From: Tessaracoccus sp. MC1865 | Lineage (GTDB): Bacteria; Actinomycetota; Actinomycetes; Propionibacteriales; Propionibacteriaceae | Assembly (NCBI RefSeq): GCF_017815535.1 | Contig: NZ_CP072596.1 | Coordinates: 558,001 to 622,000 of the forward strand | Direction: 5' to 3' | Length of the DNA: 64,000 nt | Part shown: positions 19,947-29,134 of the stretch, one piece after another | Layout of the letters: the number at the start of each line of letters is the position of its first letter | How positions within the stretch are numbered: the first letter of the stretch is position 1 | Notes under the pieces: model-generated | The model's input: the letters and a program-made list of their open reading frames with translations, nothing else | What the model was told of the DNA's origin: nothing | The model's database searches: none | Position numbers and translations under genes: made by a program

Positions 19947-20432
19947 ATGACTTTTTCGATCGGTGAGACGGTCGTCTACCCAAACCATGGAACGGCTGTC
20001 ATCGAGGACATCGAAAACCGGACGATCAAGGGCGAGGACAAACTGTTCCTCGTTCTTCGTGTGCTCGGCCAAAACGATCTCGTGATTCGTGTCCCGTCCG
20101 ACAACCTCGATCTCGTCGGCGTGCGCGACGTGGTCGATCAGGAAGGCCTTGAGCGGGTGTTCGATGTGCTCCGCGCAGAACACACCGAGGAACCGGCCAA
20201 CTGGTCGCGTCGCTTCAAGGCGAACATGGAGAAGCTGCACTCCGGCAACGTGATCAAGGTGTCTGAGGTCGTCCGCGACCTGTGGCGCCGTGACCGCGAC
20301 AAGGGGCTCTCCGCAGGCGAGAAGAGGATGCTGGCGAAGGCCCGCTCCATCCTGCTCGCTGAGCTCGCGCTCGCAGAAGATTGTGATGAGGAGAAGGCCG
20401 AGACGCTTCTCGACGAAGTGCTCGCTTCCTGA
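19947..20432 (+). CDS. carD: CarD family RNA polymerase-binding regulator
   Basis: Protein of 161 aa that binds the RNA polymerase beta subunit and stabilises open complexes, notably at rRNA promoters. The N-terminal Tudor-like domain is [37 protein letters not shown]. The C-terminal helical domain contains [50 protein letters not shown], including the conserved Trp that wedges the upstream edge of the bubble. It is essential in mycobacteria. It is followed by ispD after 14 nt. Confidence 0.96.
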   Translation: MTFSIGETVVYPNHGTAVIEDIENRTIKGEDKLFLVLRVLGQNDLVIRVPSDNLDLVGVRDVVDQEGLERVFDVLRAEHTEEPANWSRRFKANMEKLHSGNVIKVSEVVRDLWRRDRDKGLSAGEKRMLAKARSILLAELALAEDCDEEKAETLLDEVLAS

Positions 20433-20446
20433 TTCAGACAACCTTC

Positions 20447-21145
20447 GTGTCAAACACTCAAGTACCGGTCGTCGCCGTTGTGGTGGCGGCCGGTAGTGGT
20501 TCCCGGCTGGGTGCGCCCGTGCCGAAGGCCCTCGTTGAACTCGAGGGCGTCTCCCTCGCTCGCCGCTCTGTGGATGCGTTGGTCGACGGTGGGGTCACCG
20601 CCGTCGTCGTCGCCATCCCGGCCGGCTTCGAAGCGGAGTTCGACCAGCAACTCGACGGCGTGCCCGTTCCGGTGCAATGTGTGCAGGGGGGCGCGTCGCG
20701 TCAGGAGTCGGTGGCCCACGGCCTCGCCGCCCTGGAAGCGCCTGCTGACGCCGTCGTCCTGGTGCACGATGCGGCCCGGGCGCTGGTGCCGCCCGCTGTG
20801 GTGCGGTCCGTGGCAGACGCCGTGGCCCGCGGCGCTGAAGCGGCCATCCCGGTGGTGCCCGTCGTCGATTCGGTGCGTCGCGTGGACGAGGACACCTCTG
20901 TCGTCGTGAACCGGGCCAGGCTCCGCGCCGTCCAGACTCCCCAGGGTGCGCGCCTGGGCGCCCTGCGTCACGCGCACGCCGCCGTCGCCGCCGAGGGCGT
21001 TGAAGTGACGGACGACGCGACGGTGTGCGAGTTCGCCGGCATGCACGTCTCCCTCGTGGCGGGCCACCGCGACGCGCTCAAGATCACCGAACCCACAGAC
21101 CTCATCGTGGCTGCGGCCATCCTGCAGAACCGGAAGGACCACTGA
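20447..21145 (+). CDS. ispD: 2-C-methyl-D-erythritol 4-phosphate cytidylyltransferase
   Basis: MEP-pathway enzyme (232 aa) coupling MEP to CTP for isoprenoid synthesis. The nucleotide loop is [72 protein letters not shown] and [32 protein letters not shown] are IspD hallmarks. GTG start. The stop overlaps the ispF start codon (ATGA type), so the two are coupled. Confidence 0.96.
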   Translation: MSNTQVPVVAVVVAAGSGSRLGAPVPKALVELEGVSLARRSVDALVDGGVTAVVVAIPAGFEAEFDQQLDGVPVPVQCVQGGASRQESVAHGLAALEAPADAVVLVHDAARALVPPAVVRSVADAVARGAEAAIPVVPVVDSVRRVDEDTSVVVNRARLRAVQTPQGARLGALRHAHAAVAAEGVEVTDDATVCEFAGMHVSLVAGHRDALKITEPTDLIVAAAILQNRKDH

Positions 21146-21606
21146 TGCGCGTCGGCATTGGTACTGATGTGCATCGGCTCGAGGAGGGGGTGCCCCTGTG
21201 GGTGGGCGGCCTCCACTTCCCGGATGAGCCGGCCGGGCTGGCCGGGCACTCCGACGGTGACGTGGCCGCGCACGCCGCGTGTGATGCGCTGTTCGGCGCC
21301 GCAGGGCTGGGCGACATGGGCTCCAATTACGGCACGTCCGAGCCGGAGTGGGCCGGGGCCAGCGGTGTCGCCTTCCTGGCGGAGACCGCACGCCGGGTGC
21401 GCGCCGCAGGGTTCGAGATCGGCAACGTCTCCGTGCAGATCATCGGCAACCGGCCTCGTTTCGCCGCTCGGCGCGCCGAGTCCCAGGCCGCGCTGACGGA
21501 GGCGCTGGGTGCCGCCGTGACCGTGACCGCCACCACCACCGACGGGTTGGGGCTGACGGGTCGCGGCGAAGGGGTCGCGGCCGTCGCGGTGGCCCTCCTC
21601 GCGTGA
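21145..21606 (+). CDS. ispF: 2-C-methyl-D-erythritol 2,4-cyclodiphosphate synthase
   Basis: MEP-pathway enzyme of 153 aa. The zinc ligands D8 and H10 lie in [37 protein letters not shown] holds the third ligand and the family signature. [15 protein letters not shown] and [23 protein letters not shown] complete the domain. The length is normal. It follows ispD with overlapping stop/start. Confidence 0.96.
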   Translation: MRVGIGTDVHRLEEGVPLWVGGLHFPDEPAGLAGHSDGDVAAHAACDALFGAAGLGDMGSNYGTSEPEWAGASGVAFLAETARRVRAAGFEIGNVSVQIIGNRPRFAARRAESQAALTEALGAAVTVTATTTDGLGLTGRGEGVAAVAVALLA

Positions 21607-21653
21607 GCCCGGCGGTAGGTAATCTTGCCGACGGTCCGACGAAGGAGAAGGCA

Positions 21654-22223
21654 ATGACGTATGCAGGCAGGCGCCTCGCGCTGACGGTGAGCGCGCTGGT
21701 GATGCTGTGGCTAGGTGCGGCCTGCACCGGCGCCGGGAGCGTCACCCCCACCGAGACCCCGGCGTCCACGTCGGCTGTCGCCACCTCGGAGCCCGCGGCA
21801 CAGACCTCTGACACTCCCTTGGCGTCGCCCACTGCGTCGGATTCCGTCGAGGACGTCCCGGACGACCTCTTCGAGGAACTCCCCATCGACAAGGCGCTCC
21901 TCCCCGCGGAGATCGGCGAGTTCGTCCTCGACACGGAACTCTCCTTCGACCAGGCCATCTACAGCCGGGGCTCCCTGGCCGAGGACACCTTCGAGAGTGT
22001 CACGGTCAACGCCACCGCCCCGCACCAGGGCGCGGCGGATTACGCGTCGATCATGGAGGACGTCACGGAGGTGGAGGCGGGCACGGCCTACTGCGGCGTG
22101 CAGTCCGGTATGTCGGCCTGCGTCTTCGACAGCGCCAACCACGGCACCGTCCACGTCACCAGCCTGGACGCCGCGCCGGCAGACCTCCAGCCCATCATGG
22201 AGGCGGTCCGCCCCCTCCTCTGA
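21654..22223 (+). CDS. Secreted lipoprotein of unknown function
   Basis: Protein of 189 aa. The signal MTYAGRRLALTVSALVMLWLGAAC has a lipobox Cys at residue 24. A Thr/Ser/Pro/Ala-rich linker (about 25-65) is followed by a folded region with two cysteines (TAYCGVQSGMSACVF) in FDSANHGTVHVTSL. I do not recognise a family. GAAGGAGAAGG ribosome site directly upstream. It is followed by a strong terminator shared with convergent glyA. Confidence 0.8.
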   Translation: MTYAGRRLALTVSALVMLWLGAACTGAGSVTPTETPASTSAVATSEPAAQTSDTPLASPTASDSVEDVPDDLFEELPIDKALLPAEIGEFVLDTELSFDQAIYSRGSLAEDTFESVTVNATAPHQGAADYASIMEDVTEVEAGTAYCGVQSGMSACVFDSANHGTVHVTSLDAAPADLQPIMEAVRPLL

Positions 22224-22251
22224 GGAAGGGCACAGTGAACTCCCGAAACGG

Positions 22252-22289
22252 AAGAGGGGCCGCGATGCTGTTGCATCGCGGCCCCTCTT
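22252..22289. terminator. Bidirectional terminator between lipoprotein gene and glyA
   Basis: Perfect 17-bp stem (22252-22268 with 22273-22289), loop TGTT, followed by TTT on the plus strand and AA/TT on the other side. It serves both convergent genes. Confidence 0.93.
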
Positions 22290-22314
22290 TCTGTTCAGGT
22301 CAGAGACTGAACAA

Positions 22315-23751
22315 TCAGATCTCGAAGCCCGGGTAGAGCGGGTGCAGGTTGAGCAGCCGCTCGGCTTCGGCGAGCGAGTTGTCGCGCGCCGCATCGTCGA
22401 GTGCGTACTTCGCCTTGCTGGGGGCACCGGCCGAGGTGGTGGTCGGCTTGGTGGCCTTCAGCACGCCGGTGATCATGTCCGCGACGGCGTCCATGTCCGA
22501 GGCGGTGAAGCCGCGCGAGGTGAGGGCCGGGGTGCCGAGGCGCACGCCGGAGGTGTACCAGGCGCCGTTCGGGTCGTTGGGCACCGAGTTGCGGTTGGTG
22601 ACGATGCCCGCGTCGAGCAGCGCGGCCTCGCCCTGACGGCCGGTGAGGCCGAAGGCGGTGGTGTCGAGCAGCACGATGTGGTTGTCCGTGCCGTCCGTGA
22701 CCAGCTTGCCGCCGCGCTTCATGAGGCCTTCGGCCAGCGCCTTGGCGTTGTCCGCCACGGCCTGCGCGTAGGTCTGGAACTCAGCGGTGCGGGCCTCGGC
22801 GAGCGCCACGGCCTTCGCCGCCATGACGTGCGACAGCGGGCCGCCGAGCACCAGCGGGCAGCCGCGGTCCACCGACGGGGCGTACTCCGCCGTCGCCAGC
22901 ACCATGCCGCCGCGCGGGCCGCGCAGCGACTTGTGCGTGGTGGTGGTCACGACGTCGGCGTAGGGGACCGGGTCCTCCTCGCCGGTGAACACCTTGCCGG
23001 CCACCAGGCCGGCGAAGTGGGCCATGTCGACCATGAGGACGGCGCCCACCTCGTCGGCGATGTCGCGCATCTTCGCGAAGTTGATGCGACGCGGGTAGGC
23101 GGAGTAACCGGCCACGAGCACGAGCGGCTTGAACTCCTTGGCCTGCGCGCGCAGGGCCTCGTAGTCGAGCAGGCCGGTCTCGGCGTCGGTGCCGTAGGAA
23201 CGCTGGTGGAACATCTTGCCGGACACGTTCGGGCGGAAGCCGTGGGTGAGGTGGCCGCCGGCGTCGAGCGACATGCCCAGCAGGCGCTGGTCACCGAAGC
23301 GGCGGCGCAGGGTCTCCCAATCCGCCTCGCTCAGCTCCGCGACGCCCTTCACGCCGAACTCCTCCAGCGCGGGGGACTCGATCTTGTGCGCGAGGATGGC
23401 CCAGTAGGCGGTGAGGTTGGCGTCGATGCCGGAGTGGGGCTGCACGTAGGCGTACTCGGCCCCGAAGAGCTCACGCGCGTGCTCGGCGGCGACGGATTCG
23501 ACGGTGTCGACGTTCTGGCAACCGGCGTAGAAGCGGTGCCCGACGGTGCCCTCTGCGTACTTGTCGCTCATCCAGGTGCCCATGGTGGCGAGCACGGGAA
23601 GGCTGGCGTAGTTCTCGGACGCGATGAGCTTCAGCGACGCGCGCTGGTCGGTGAGCTCCTGGCGCGTCGCCTGAGCGATGCGGGGCTCCACCTCCTCGAT
23701 CATGCCCAGCAGGGTCCGGTAGGCCGACGAGATCGATTCGAGATCGCTCAC
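22315..23751 (-). CDS. glyA: Serine hydroxymethyltransferase, long form
   Basis: PLP enzyme of 478 aa converting serine and tetrahydrofolate to glycine and methylene-[45 protein letters not shown] is the classic N-region. [16 protein letters not shown] carries the Schiff-base lysine K274. It is about 50-60 residues longer than the usual 420-aa bacterial enzyme. The extra parts are an N-terminal helix, an insert near residues 125-175 ([31 protein letters not shown]) and a C-terminal extension. The active-site motifs are intact. Confidence 0.95.
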   Translation of the reverse strand: MSDLESISSAYRTLLGMIEEVEPRIAQATRQELTDQRASLKLIASENYASLPVLATMGTWMSDKYAEGTVGHRFYAGCQNVDTVESVAAEHARELFGAEYAYVQPHSGIDANLTAYWAILAHKIESPALEEFGVKGVAELSEADWETLRRRFGDQRLLGMSLDAGGHLTHGFRPNVSGKMFHQRSYGTDAETGLLDYEALRAQAKEFKPLVLVAGYSAYPRRINFAKMRDIADEVGAVLMVDMAHFAGLVAGKVFTGEEDPVPYADVVTTTTHKSLRGPRGGMVLATAEYAPSVDRGCPLVLGGPLSHVMAAKAVALAEARTAEFQTYAQAVADNAKALAEGLMKRGGKLVTDGTDNHIVLLDTTAFGLTGRQGEAALLDAGIVTNRNSVPNDPNGAWYTSGVRLGTPALTSRGFTASDMDAVADMITGVLKATKPTTTSAGAPSKAKYALDDAARDNSLAEAERLLNLHPLYPGFEI

Positions 23752-23832
23752 AGTTCTCCTTGGATTCAGGGGTGCGTGCTGCCCACTCTAGTGCCCGAGG
23801 TCCTGAACGGCCCATCCGTTACCCTTCACCCT

Positions 23833-24987
23833 GTGTCGGTGAACAGGCGTGGTGCGCTGGGGCTTTTTGCGCTCGTGGGGTTGAGCGGCTGTTCGTTCGA
23901 GCCCATCGAGTGGGTGGAGGGCACGCCGGAGGCCGTGGAGTCCGTTGATCCCACCGTCGAACTTCGGCCTGACTTCTTCATCCAGACCAGCGACAACGGC
24001 GTGAAGTCCATCGAGGAGGCCCGCACCGTGGGCCAACGCATCTCGACGCCGCACTTCGACGCGCGGCTCGAGCAGGTGTTCCTGGGCACCGAGCTCGGTC
24101 AGCAGACCGCCATGCAGGTGCGGCGCCGCACTCCGCTGCGGGCGCCGGAGGGCCACCAGATCCTGGCCTTCACGCTGGCGGCGGGGGTCCCGTCGTTCCA
24201 ACCCGACCCGGGGGCGGACCTCGCGCACCGGCTAAGGGTGGGCGACGTCGCGTTCGACCTCGGGGCGCCGTTCGTGCGGCACACCATCAACGACGACGGC
24301 GAATACGACATCGACTGGACGCTCATCATGCTGTGCATCCCCGAGGGGTCGCCGGTGTTCCTCGACGTGACGGACCAGATGCGCACCGTGTCGCTCGACC
24401 TGCTCACCGGCGCCCCCGTCGAGGACGAGGCGTGGGCCGACACCACGGGTTTCCGGGAGCGGCATCTCATCACGGTGGAGCCGGAGCGGCAGATCTTCGT
24501 GCACAACATCGTCAGCGTGCCGGACCCGTCGCTGCAGATCGAGCAGGACGAGGCGCAGTTGGCGGTGGCGCTGGCGCCGAACCCGACAGCGAGCGTCCTG
24601 ACGCCGTGGCTGCCCGGCCTGGGGTGGGCAACAGCCGGCATGCAGTGGCTCAGGCTGCGGCTCACGTTCGAACCCAGCCTCACCGACACCCGCTTCACCT
24701 ACAGCTTCAGCGGCCCGGAGTCCTTCACGTTGGAGGACAGCGAGGGCGTCAACCACAAGGTGGTCGCGCCGGAGACCGTGGCGGCAGACGACATCGAGAT
24801 GTCCACGACGGTGGACCTCATCTGGCAGTTGGCCGGACCGTACACAGGCGGCACCATGCGGTTCCAGCCGAAGGGCACCCTGCAGGCGCTCTACACCGGG
24901 GGAGTGACGGTCGCGGCGCAGTTCACCGCGACCCCGTCCCCGCTGCAGTTCGGGGTGCAGTTCACTGCCCGGGAACAGCCTCAGTGA
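23833..24987 (+). CDS. Secreted lipoprotein of unknown function
   Basis: Protein of about 384 aa. A short signal VSVNRRGALGLFALVGLSGC has a lipobox Cys at residue 20. The rest is beta-rich with no cysteines except one (IMLCIPEGS) and appears to be two related halves of immunoglobulin-like or TelA-like sheets. No family is recognised. GTG start with no ribosome site; TACCCT precedes it by 7 nt, so it may be translated from a leaderless message. The 3' end overlaps rlmB by 26 nt. Confidence 0.7.
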   Translation: MSVNRRGALGLFALVGLSGCSFEPIEWVEGTPEAVESVDPTVELRPDFFIQTSDNGVKSIEEARTVGQRISTPHFDARLEQVFLGTELGQQTAMQVRRRTPLRAPEGHQILAFTLAAGVPSFQPDPGADLAHRLRVGDVAFDLGAPFVRHTINDDGEYDIDWTLIMLCIPEGSPVFLDVTDQMRTVSLDLLTGAPVEDEAWADTTGFRERHLITVEPERQIFVHNIVSVPDPSLQIEQDEAQLAVALAPNPTASVLTPWLPGLGWATAGMQWLRLRLTFEPSLTDTRFTYSFSGPESFTLEDSEGVNHKVVAPETVAADDIEMSTTVDLIWQLAGPYTGGTMRFQPKGTLQALYTGGVTVAAQFTATPSPLQFGVQFTAREQPQ

Positions 24988-25924
24988 TGCCGGCGCGCTG
25001 CTGCGAGACCTCGTAGAGCGCGACGGACGCGGCCACGGAGGCGTTGAGCGACTCCACCTCGCTGGCGATCGGGATCGACACCAACTGGTCGCAGTGGTCT
25101 CGCACCAGGCGCGCGAGCCCCTCGTCCTCGGAGCCCACGACGATCACCAGCGGCCCGTCGAGGCCGGCGGCGCCGCTGATCGGCACCTCGCCCTCGCCCG
25201 CGAGGCCGAGGATGGTGAAGCCGGCCTTCGTCGCCTGCTCGAGCGTGCGGTTGAGATTGGTGGCCATCGCGATGGGCAGGCGTGCCGCGGCACCCGCGGA
25301 CGTCTTCCACGCGGCGGCGGTCATCGACGCGGAACGCCGCGACGGGATGACCACCCCGACGGCGCCGAACGCCGCCGCCGAACGCACGATGGCGCCCAGG
25401 TTGCGGGGATCCGTGATGCCGTCGAGAGCCACGATGATGCCGTCCGCCTCGAACGCATCGGCGATGAGGTCCTGCGGGTCCGCGTACTCGTAAGCCGGCA
25501 GCTGCAGGGCGACGCCCTGGTGCACGAGGCCACCGCCGGTGACACGGTCCAGCTCTGCGCGGGTGACCTGCAGCATGGGCAGGCCACGGTCCGCCGCGAA
25601 CTTCAGGATGTCGCGGAGGCGGTCGTCGCGCTCCGAGCCCTCAGCCACGAAGGCCTGCTTCACGGGCATGCCTGCGAGCAGCGCCTCATAGACGGGGTTG
25701 CGTCCCACTACCCAGTCAGCGCCCACCGGCTTCTGGCGCGTGGTCTTCGTCGGGGTGCGTCGCTGCGCGGCCTGCTTGGCCTTGTACGCCTTGTGGTACG
25801 TGCGTTCCTCGGCCTTCGGCGTGGGGCCGCGGCCTTCGAGGGATCGGCGGATGCGGCCACCGGAGCCGGCGGCCTTGTTCTTGCCTTTGCTGGTCGCGCC
25901 GCGGCGCGAGGAGTTGCCTGCCAT
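24962..25924 (-). CDS. rlmB: 23S rRNA 2'-O-ribose methyltransferase (RlmB/TrmH family)
   Basis: SPOUT methyltransferase of 320 aa. A basic, disordered N-terminal tail (residues 1-60) precedes the substrate-binding domain VVGRNPVYEALLAGMPVKQAFVAEG. The knotted catalytic domain has DGITDPRNLGAIVRSAAAFGA (motif 1), LVIVVGSEDEGLARLV (motif 2) and VSIPIASEVESLNASVAASVALYE (motif 3). It lies 12 nt after cysS on the same strand, as in mycobacteria, so the two are co-transcribed. Confidence 0.93.
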   Translation of the reverse strand: MAGNSSRRGATSKGKNKAAGSGGRIRRSLEGRGPTPKAEERTYHKAYKAKQAAQRRTPTKTTRQKPVGADWVVGRNPVYEALLAGMPVKQAFVAEGSERDDRLRDILKFAADRGLPMLQVTRAELDRVTGGGLVHQGVALQLPAYEYADPQDLIADAFEADGIIVALDGITDPRNLGAIVRSAAAFGAVGVVIPSRRSASMTAAAWKTSAGAAARLPIAMATNLNRTLEQATKAGFTILGLAGEGEVPISGAAGLDGPLVIVVGSEDEGLARLVRDHCDQLVSIPIASEVESLNASVAASVALYEVSQQRAGITEAVPGQ

Positions 25925-25936
25925 GAGCTTCTTTCG

Positions 25937-27382
25937 TCAGTTGTCGAGGTGCCACGTGGGCCCGGACGGGGTGTCTTCAATGGTGAGGCCGACGCTGCTC
26001 AGCGTGTCACGGATGCTGTCGGCGGCTGCCCAGTCCTTCTCGGCCCGGGCCTTGGCCCGCTGTTCGAGGAGAGCGGCCACCAGGCCGTCGACGACCGGGG
26101 TGAGGTCTGCGTCGGTGCCCTGGCCTGCCCACTCCGGGGCGTCGGGATGGATGCCGAAGACGTTCAGCATGTTGTCCACGACGAGGGCGTAGAGCCTGGC
26201 GTTCTCCGTGTCCCCGGCGGCGATGGCCTGGTTGCCGGCGCGGATGGAGTCGAAGAGCGCGGCGGTGGCGGCGGGGGTGCCCAGGTCGTCGTCCATCGCC
26301 GTCGTGAAGGCCTCGTACCCGGCGGCGTTCATCGGCGCGTAGGCGACGAACCCCTCCTCGGGAAGGAAGGCGCGGGAGCGTTCGACGAAGGAGTCGATGC
26401 GTTCGATCGCCTTCTCCGCCTCGGCCAGGGAGCCGCGGGTCTCGTCGTCGGCCGGGGAGAACTCGATGGTGGAGCGGTAGTGCGGCGAGAGCAGGAAGTA
26501 GCGCACGGCGCGGGGGTCGTACGCCTTGGTGACCTCGGAGACCAGCGCGGTGTTGCCCAGCGACTTGCTCATCTTCTCGCCGGCCATGGAGACCCAGGCG
26601 TTGTGCAGCCAGAAGCGCGCGAAGCCGCGCCCCGCGGCGGCCGACTGGGCCAGTTCGTTCTCGTGGTGCGGGAAGCGCAGGTCGATGCCGCCGCCGTGGA
26701 TGTCGAAGGTGTCGCCCAGGTATTTGCCCGCCATGGCCGAGCACTCGATGTGCCAGCCGGGGCGACCACGGCCCCACGGCGACGGCCAACTCGCGGTGAG
26801 CGGCTCATCGGCCTTGTGGCCCTTCCAGAGTGCGAAGTCTCGCGGGTCGCGCTTGCCACGCGGGTCCGCGTCGGCGGCGGCCTCCATCTGGTCGACCTTC
26901 TGGCCCGAGAGCTCGCCGTAGCGGGGCCAGCTCTTGACGTCGAAGTAGACGTCACCGGAGCTGTCAGCCGCCGGGTAGGCGTGGCCCTTGCCGATGAGTT
27001 CGGCGATGAGCTCGACCATCTCCGGGATGTGGCCCGTGGCGCGCGGCTCGTAGGTGGGGGGCTTGCAGCCGAGCGAGGCGTAAGCGTCGTGCAGTTCGCG
27101 CTCGAAGTGGTACGCGTGCGCCCACCACTCGACGCCCTCCTCGGCGGACTTGGTGAGGATCTTGTCGTCGATGTCGGTGACGTTGGCCACGACGGTCACC
27201 TGGTAGCCCGTGTGCTCCAGCCAGCGGCGCAGGACGTCGAAGTTGACCTCCTTGCGGATGTGGCCCAGGTGCGGGGAGGCCTGGACGGTCAGCCCGCAGT
27301 GGTAGATCGACACTTTGCCGTCGACGAGGGGCACGAACTCGCGCACGGTTCGTGAGGCGGTGTCATACAGCTTCAACGTCAC
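25937..27382 (-). CDS. cysS: Cysteinyl-tRNA synthetase
   Basis: Class I synthetase of 481 aa charging tRNA-Cys. Key motifs: [16 protein letters not shown] (zinc Cys and HIGH-like), [39 protein letters not shown] (zinc His and Glu), and [11 protein letters not shown] (KMSKS). A C-terminal anticodon-binding region ends in [15 protein letters not shown]. The length is normal. The gene is separated from the ABC permease by a terminator. Confidence 0.97.
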   Translation of the reverse strand: MTLKLYDTASRTVREFVPLVDGKVSIYHCGLTVQASPHLGHIRKEVNFDVLRRWLEHTGYQVTVVANVTDIDDKILTKSAEEGVEWWAHAYHFERELHDAYASLGCKPPTYEPRATGHIPEMVELIAELIGKGHAYPAADSSGDVYFDVKSWPRYGELSGQKVDQMEAAADADPRGKRDPRDFALWKGHKADEPLTASWPSPWGRGRPGWHIECSAMAGKYLGDTFDIHGGGIDLRFPHHENELAQSAAAGRGFARFWLHNAWVSMAGEKMSKSLGNTALVSEVTKAYDPRAVRYFLLSPHYRSTIEFSPADDETRGSLAEAEKAIERIDSFVERSRAFLPEEGFVAYAPMNAAGYEAFTTAMDDDLGTPAATAALFDSIRAGNQAIAAGDTENARLYALVVDNMLNVFGIHPDAPEWAGQGTDADLTPVVDGLVAALLEQRAKARAEKDWAAADSIRDTLSSVGLTIEDTPSGPTWHLDN

Positions 27383-27405
27383 AAGAGGGCAGTTTACCGG
27401 TCAGA

Positions 27406-27434
27406 GCCCCCGTCGACGCACTGTCGACGGGGGC
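27406..27434 (-). terminator. Terminator between ABC permease and cysS
   Basis: Perfect 12-bp stem (27406-27417 with 27423-27434) and 5-nt loop, 15 nt downstream of the ABC permease stop on the minus strand. Confidence 0.88.
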
Positions 27435-27448
27435 GCAGCGCCGAAGCG

Positions 27449-28243
27449 TCACTTCACCTCGGCCCGCAGGAAGCGCCACGTGCCGATCGTGAGGGGCAGC
27501 AGGACCCACAGGGCGGTGGCCGAGGAAACCTGCGCCCACTGGTGCGCGGACAGGTCCAGCGACGACATCAGCGGCTCGGTGGCGGTGTTGAGGTCGATCC
27601 AGGAGGCGCGCTCGTTGAGCCACGGGACGAAGGTGACGGCGGTGGTCCACAGCTGCGGCACCACGAAGAAGAGCACGACGGCGGCCGGGGTGTTCAACAG
27701 GACGAGGCCGAACGCGCTGGCCTGGAACATGACGAGGATGAGGGTGAGGGTGGCGCCGCCCAGCATGCCGGTGTTCAGGCCCCAGCCGTCCCAGCTCTGG
27801 CCGGTCAGGGCGCCGATGCCGGCAGCGCCGTAGGTCAGCCCCGTGGACACGACGGTGATCGCCAGGCCGGTCACCTGCGACACGATGAGCTTGGCGGCGA
27901 CGACGCGGCCCCTGCGCGGCTCGAGCGCGAAGGTGGTGAGTCCCGTGCGCTGTGACCACTCGGCTGTTGCCGCGAGGATAGCCACCACCGGCACGATCAG
28001 TCCCAGGGGGAAGAAGGCGAGGAGGAACAGGTCGCCCACGTCCCCGGGCGGGAAGAAGGCGACGCCCAGCGCCGTGGCGCCCACGCTCACGAGCACCGCG
28101 ATGGCCAGCAGCCACCGGCCGGCCCGGGTGTCGACCAGCTTGCGCCCCTCGACCAGGAGGAGGTGGGCGAAGCCGGCGGTCCGGGTCTCCGGCAGGGCGG
28201 CGACGGAGGCGGGGGTGGAGACAGGGAGGTGCATGGTGGTCAT
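27449..28243 (-). CDS. ABC-2 type transporter permease
   Basis: Membrane protein of 264 aa with six hydrophobic segments. Among them are WLLAIAVLVSVGATALGVAFF, FLLAFFPLGLIVPVVAILAA, VTGLAITVVSTGLTYGAAGIGAL, TLTLILVMFQASAFGLVLL and WVLLPLTIGTWRFL. EWSQRTGLTTFALEPRRGRVVAAKL is a pattern seen in ABC-2 exporters of the lantibiotic-immunity and drug-export type. It pairs with the ATPase gene 22 nt upstream. Confidence 0.85.
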   Translation of the reverse strand: MTTMHLPVSTPASVAALPETRTAGFAHLLLVEGRKLVDTRAGRWLLAIAVLVSVGATALGVAFFPPGDVGDLFLLAFFPLGLIVPVVAILAATAEWSQRTGLTTFALEPRRGRVVAAKLIVSQVTGLAITVVSTGLTYGAAGIGALTGQSWDGWGLNTGMLGGATLTLILVMFQASAFGLVLLNTPAAVVLFFVVPQLWTTAVTFVPWLNERASWIDLNTATEPLMSSLDLSAHQWAQVSSATALWVLLPLTIGTWRFLRAEVK

Positions 28244-28265
28244 GGGAGTTCGCTTTCTCTGGGGT

Positions 28266-28979
28266 TCAGGCTGCGGACGCGTCGGTGGTGAGGGAGAAGA
28301 AGACGTCTTCGAGGCTTCGGGAGCCGGCGGCGGTGAACTCGGCCACGTCGCCGCGGGCCAGGATGCGCCCCGCGGCGATGACCACCACGTCGTCGGCGAT
28401 GAGCTCGACCTCGTGCAGCAGGTGCGAACTGAGCAGCACCGTGCCGCCGTCGTCGGCGAAGCTACGCAGGAGGGTGCGCATCCAGCGGATGCCGGAGGGG
28501 TCCAGGCCGTTCGACGGCTCGTCGAGCATGAGCACGCTGGGGGAGCCGAGCAACGCGTTGGCGATGCCCAGGCGCTGGCGCATGCCCAGGGAGTAGGCGC
28601 CCACCCGCTTGCCGGCTGCCTTCCTGTCCAGCTGGACGAGGTCCAGCACCTCGTCCACCCGGCGTCGGGGCAGGCCCATCTGCAGCGCGCTGAGGGTGAG
28701 CGCCTCGCGCCCGGTGCGGCCCATGTGCTGGGCCCCCGCGTCGAGGAGGACGCCGATCCGGCGGCCCGGGTTGACCAGGTCGCGGAACCGCTCCCCCAAC
28801 ACGAGGGCCGAGCCAGACGTCGGGGCGGTCATCCCGCAGATCATGCGCATGGTGGTGGACTTGCCGGCACCGTTGCCGCCCAGGAAGCCGGTGACTCGGC
28901 CGGCTTCGGCGCGGAAACAGATGTCGTCGACGACGGTGGTGGAGGAGTACTTCTTCGTGAGATTCGAGACGGTGATCAT
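28266..28979 (-). CDS. ABC transporter ATP-binding protein
   Basis: ATPase of 237 aa powering the adjacent ABC-2 permease. Walker A GGNGAGKSTTMRM, signature YSLGMRQRLGIANALLG, Walker B VLMLDEPSNGLDP and H-loop LLSSHLLHEVE are all present. The CcmA/drug-resistance subfamily is likely. It is divergent from a NarL-type two-component system. Such exporter/TCS quartets are usually involved in antibiotic or bacteriocin response, an inference from context. Confidence 0.93.
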   Translation of the reverse strand: MITVSNLTKKYSSTTVVDDICFRAEAGRVTGFLGGNGAGKSTTMRMICGMTAPTSGSALVLGERFRDLVNPGRRIGVLLDAGAQHMGRTGREALTLSALQMGLPRRRVDEVLDLVQLDRKAAGKRVGAYSLGMRQRLGIANALLGSPSVLMLDEPSNGLDPSGIRWMRTLLRSFADDGGTVLLSSHLLHEVELIADDVVVIAAGRILARGDVAEFTAAGSRSLEDVFFSLTTDASAA

Positions 28980-29122
28980 GGCTCCAGCCTCGCGGTCGGT
29001 GCGGCGTGGCCGAATCGGCCGGACGGCTCGAGTGGGGAGGGCGAAGGGACCGTTCCCGCCTGCACCTTTGGTAGGGCCCGGCTCCCTACTTCGGCCGGAC
29101 GACCCCGGGCCGGGCCGCTCCC

Positions 29123-29128
29123 TAGACT
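29123..29128 (+). promoter_or_regulatory. TAGACT -10 element for leaderless kinase mRNA
   Basis: TAGACT ends 6 nt before the ATG at 29135, so transcription would begin at or next to the start codon. No ribosome site is visible. Confidence 0.5.
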
Positions 29129-29134
29129 GGCCGC

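Noticed and set aside
21715..23832. Upstream part of the frame containing the lipoprotein at 23833
   Set aside because: Antisense to glyA and out of frame with the 21654 lipoprotein; the signal peptide starts at 23833.
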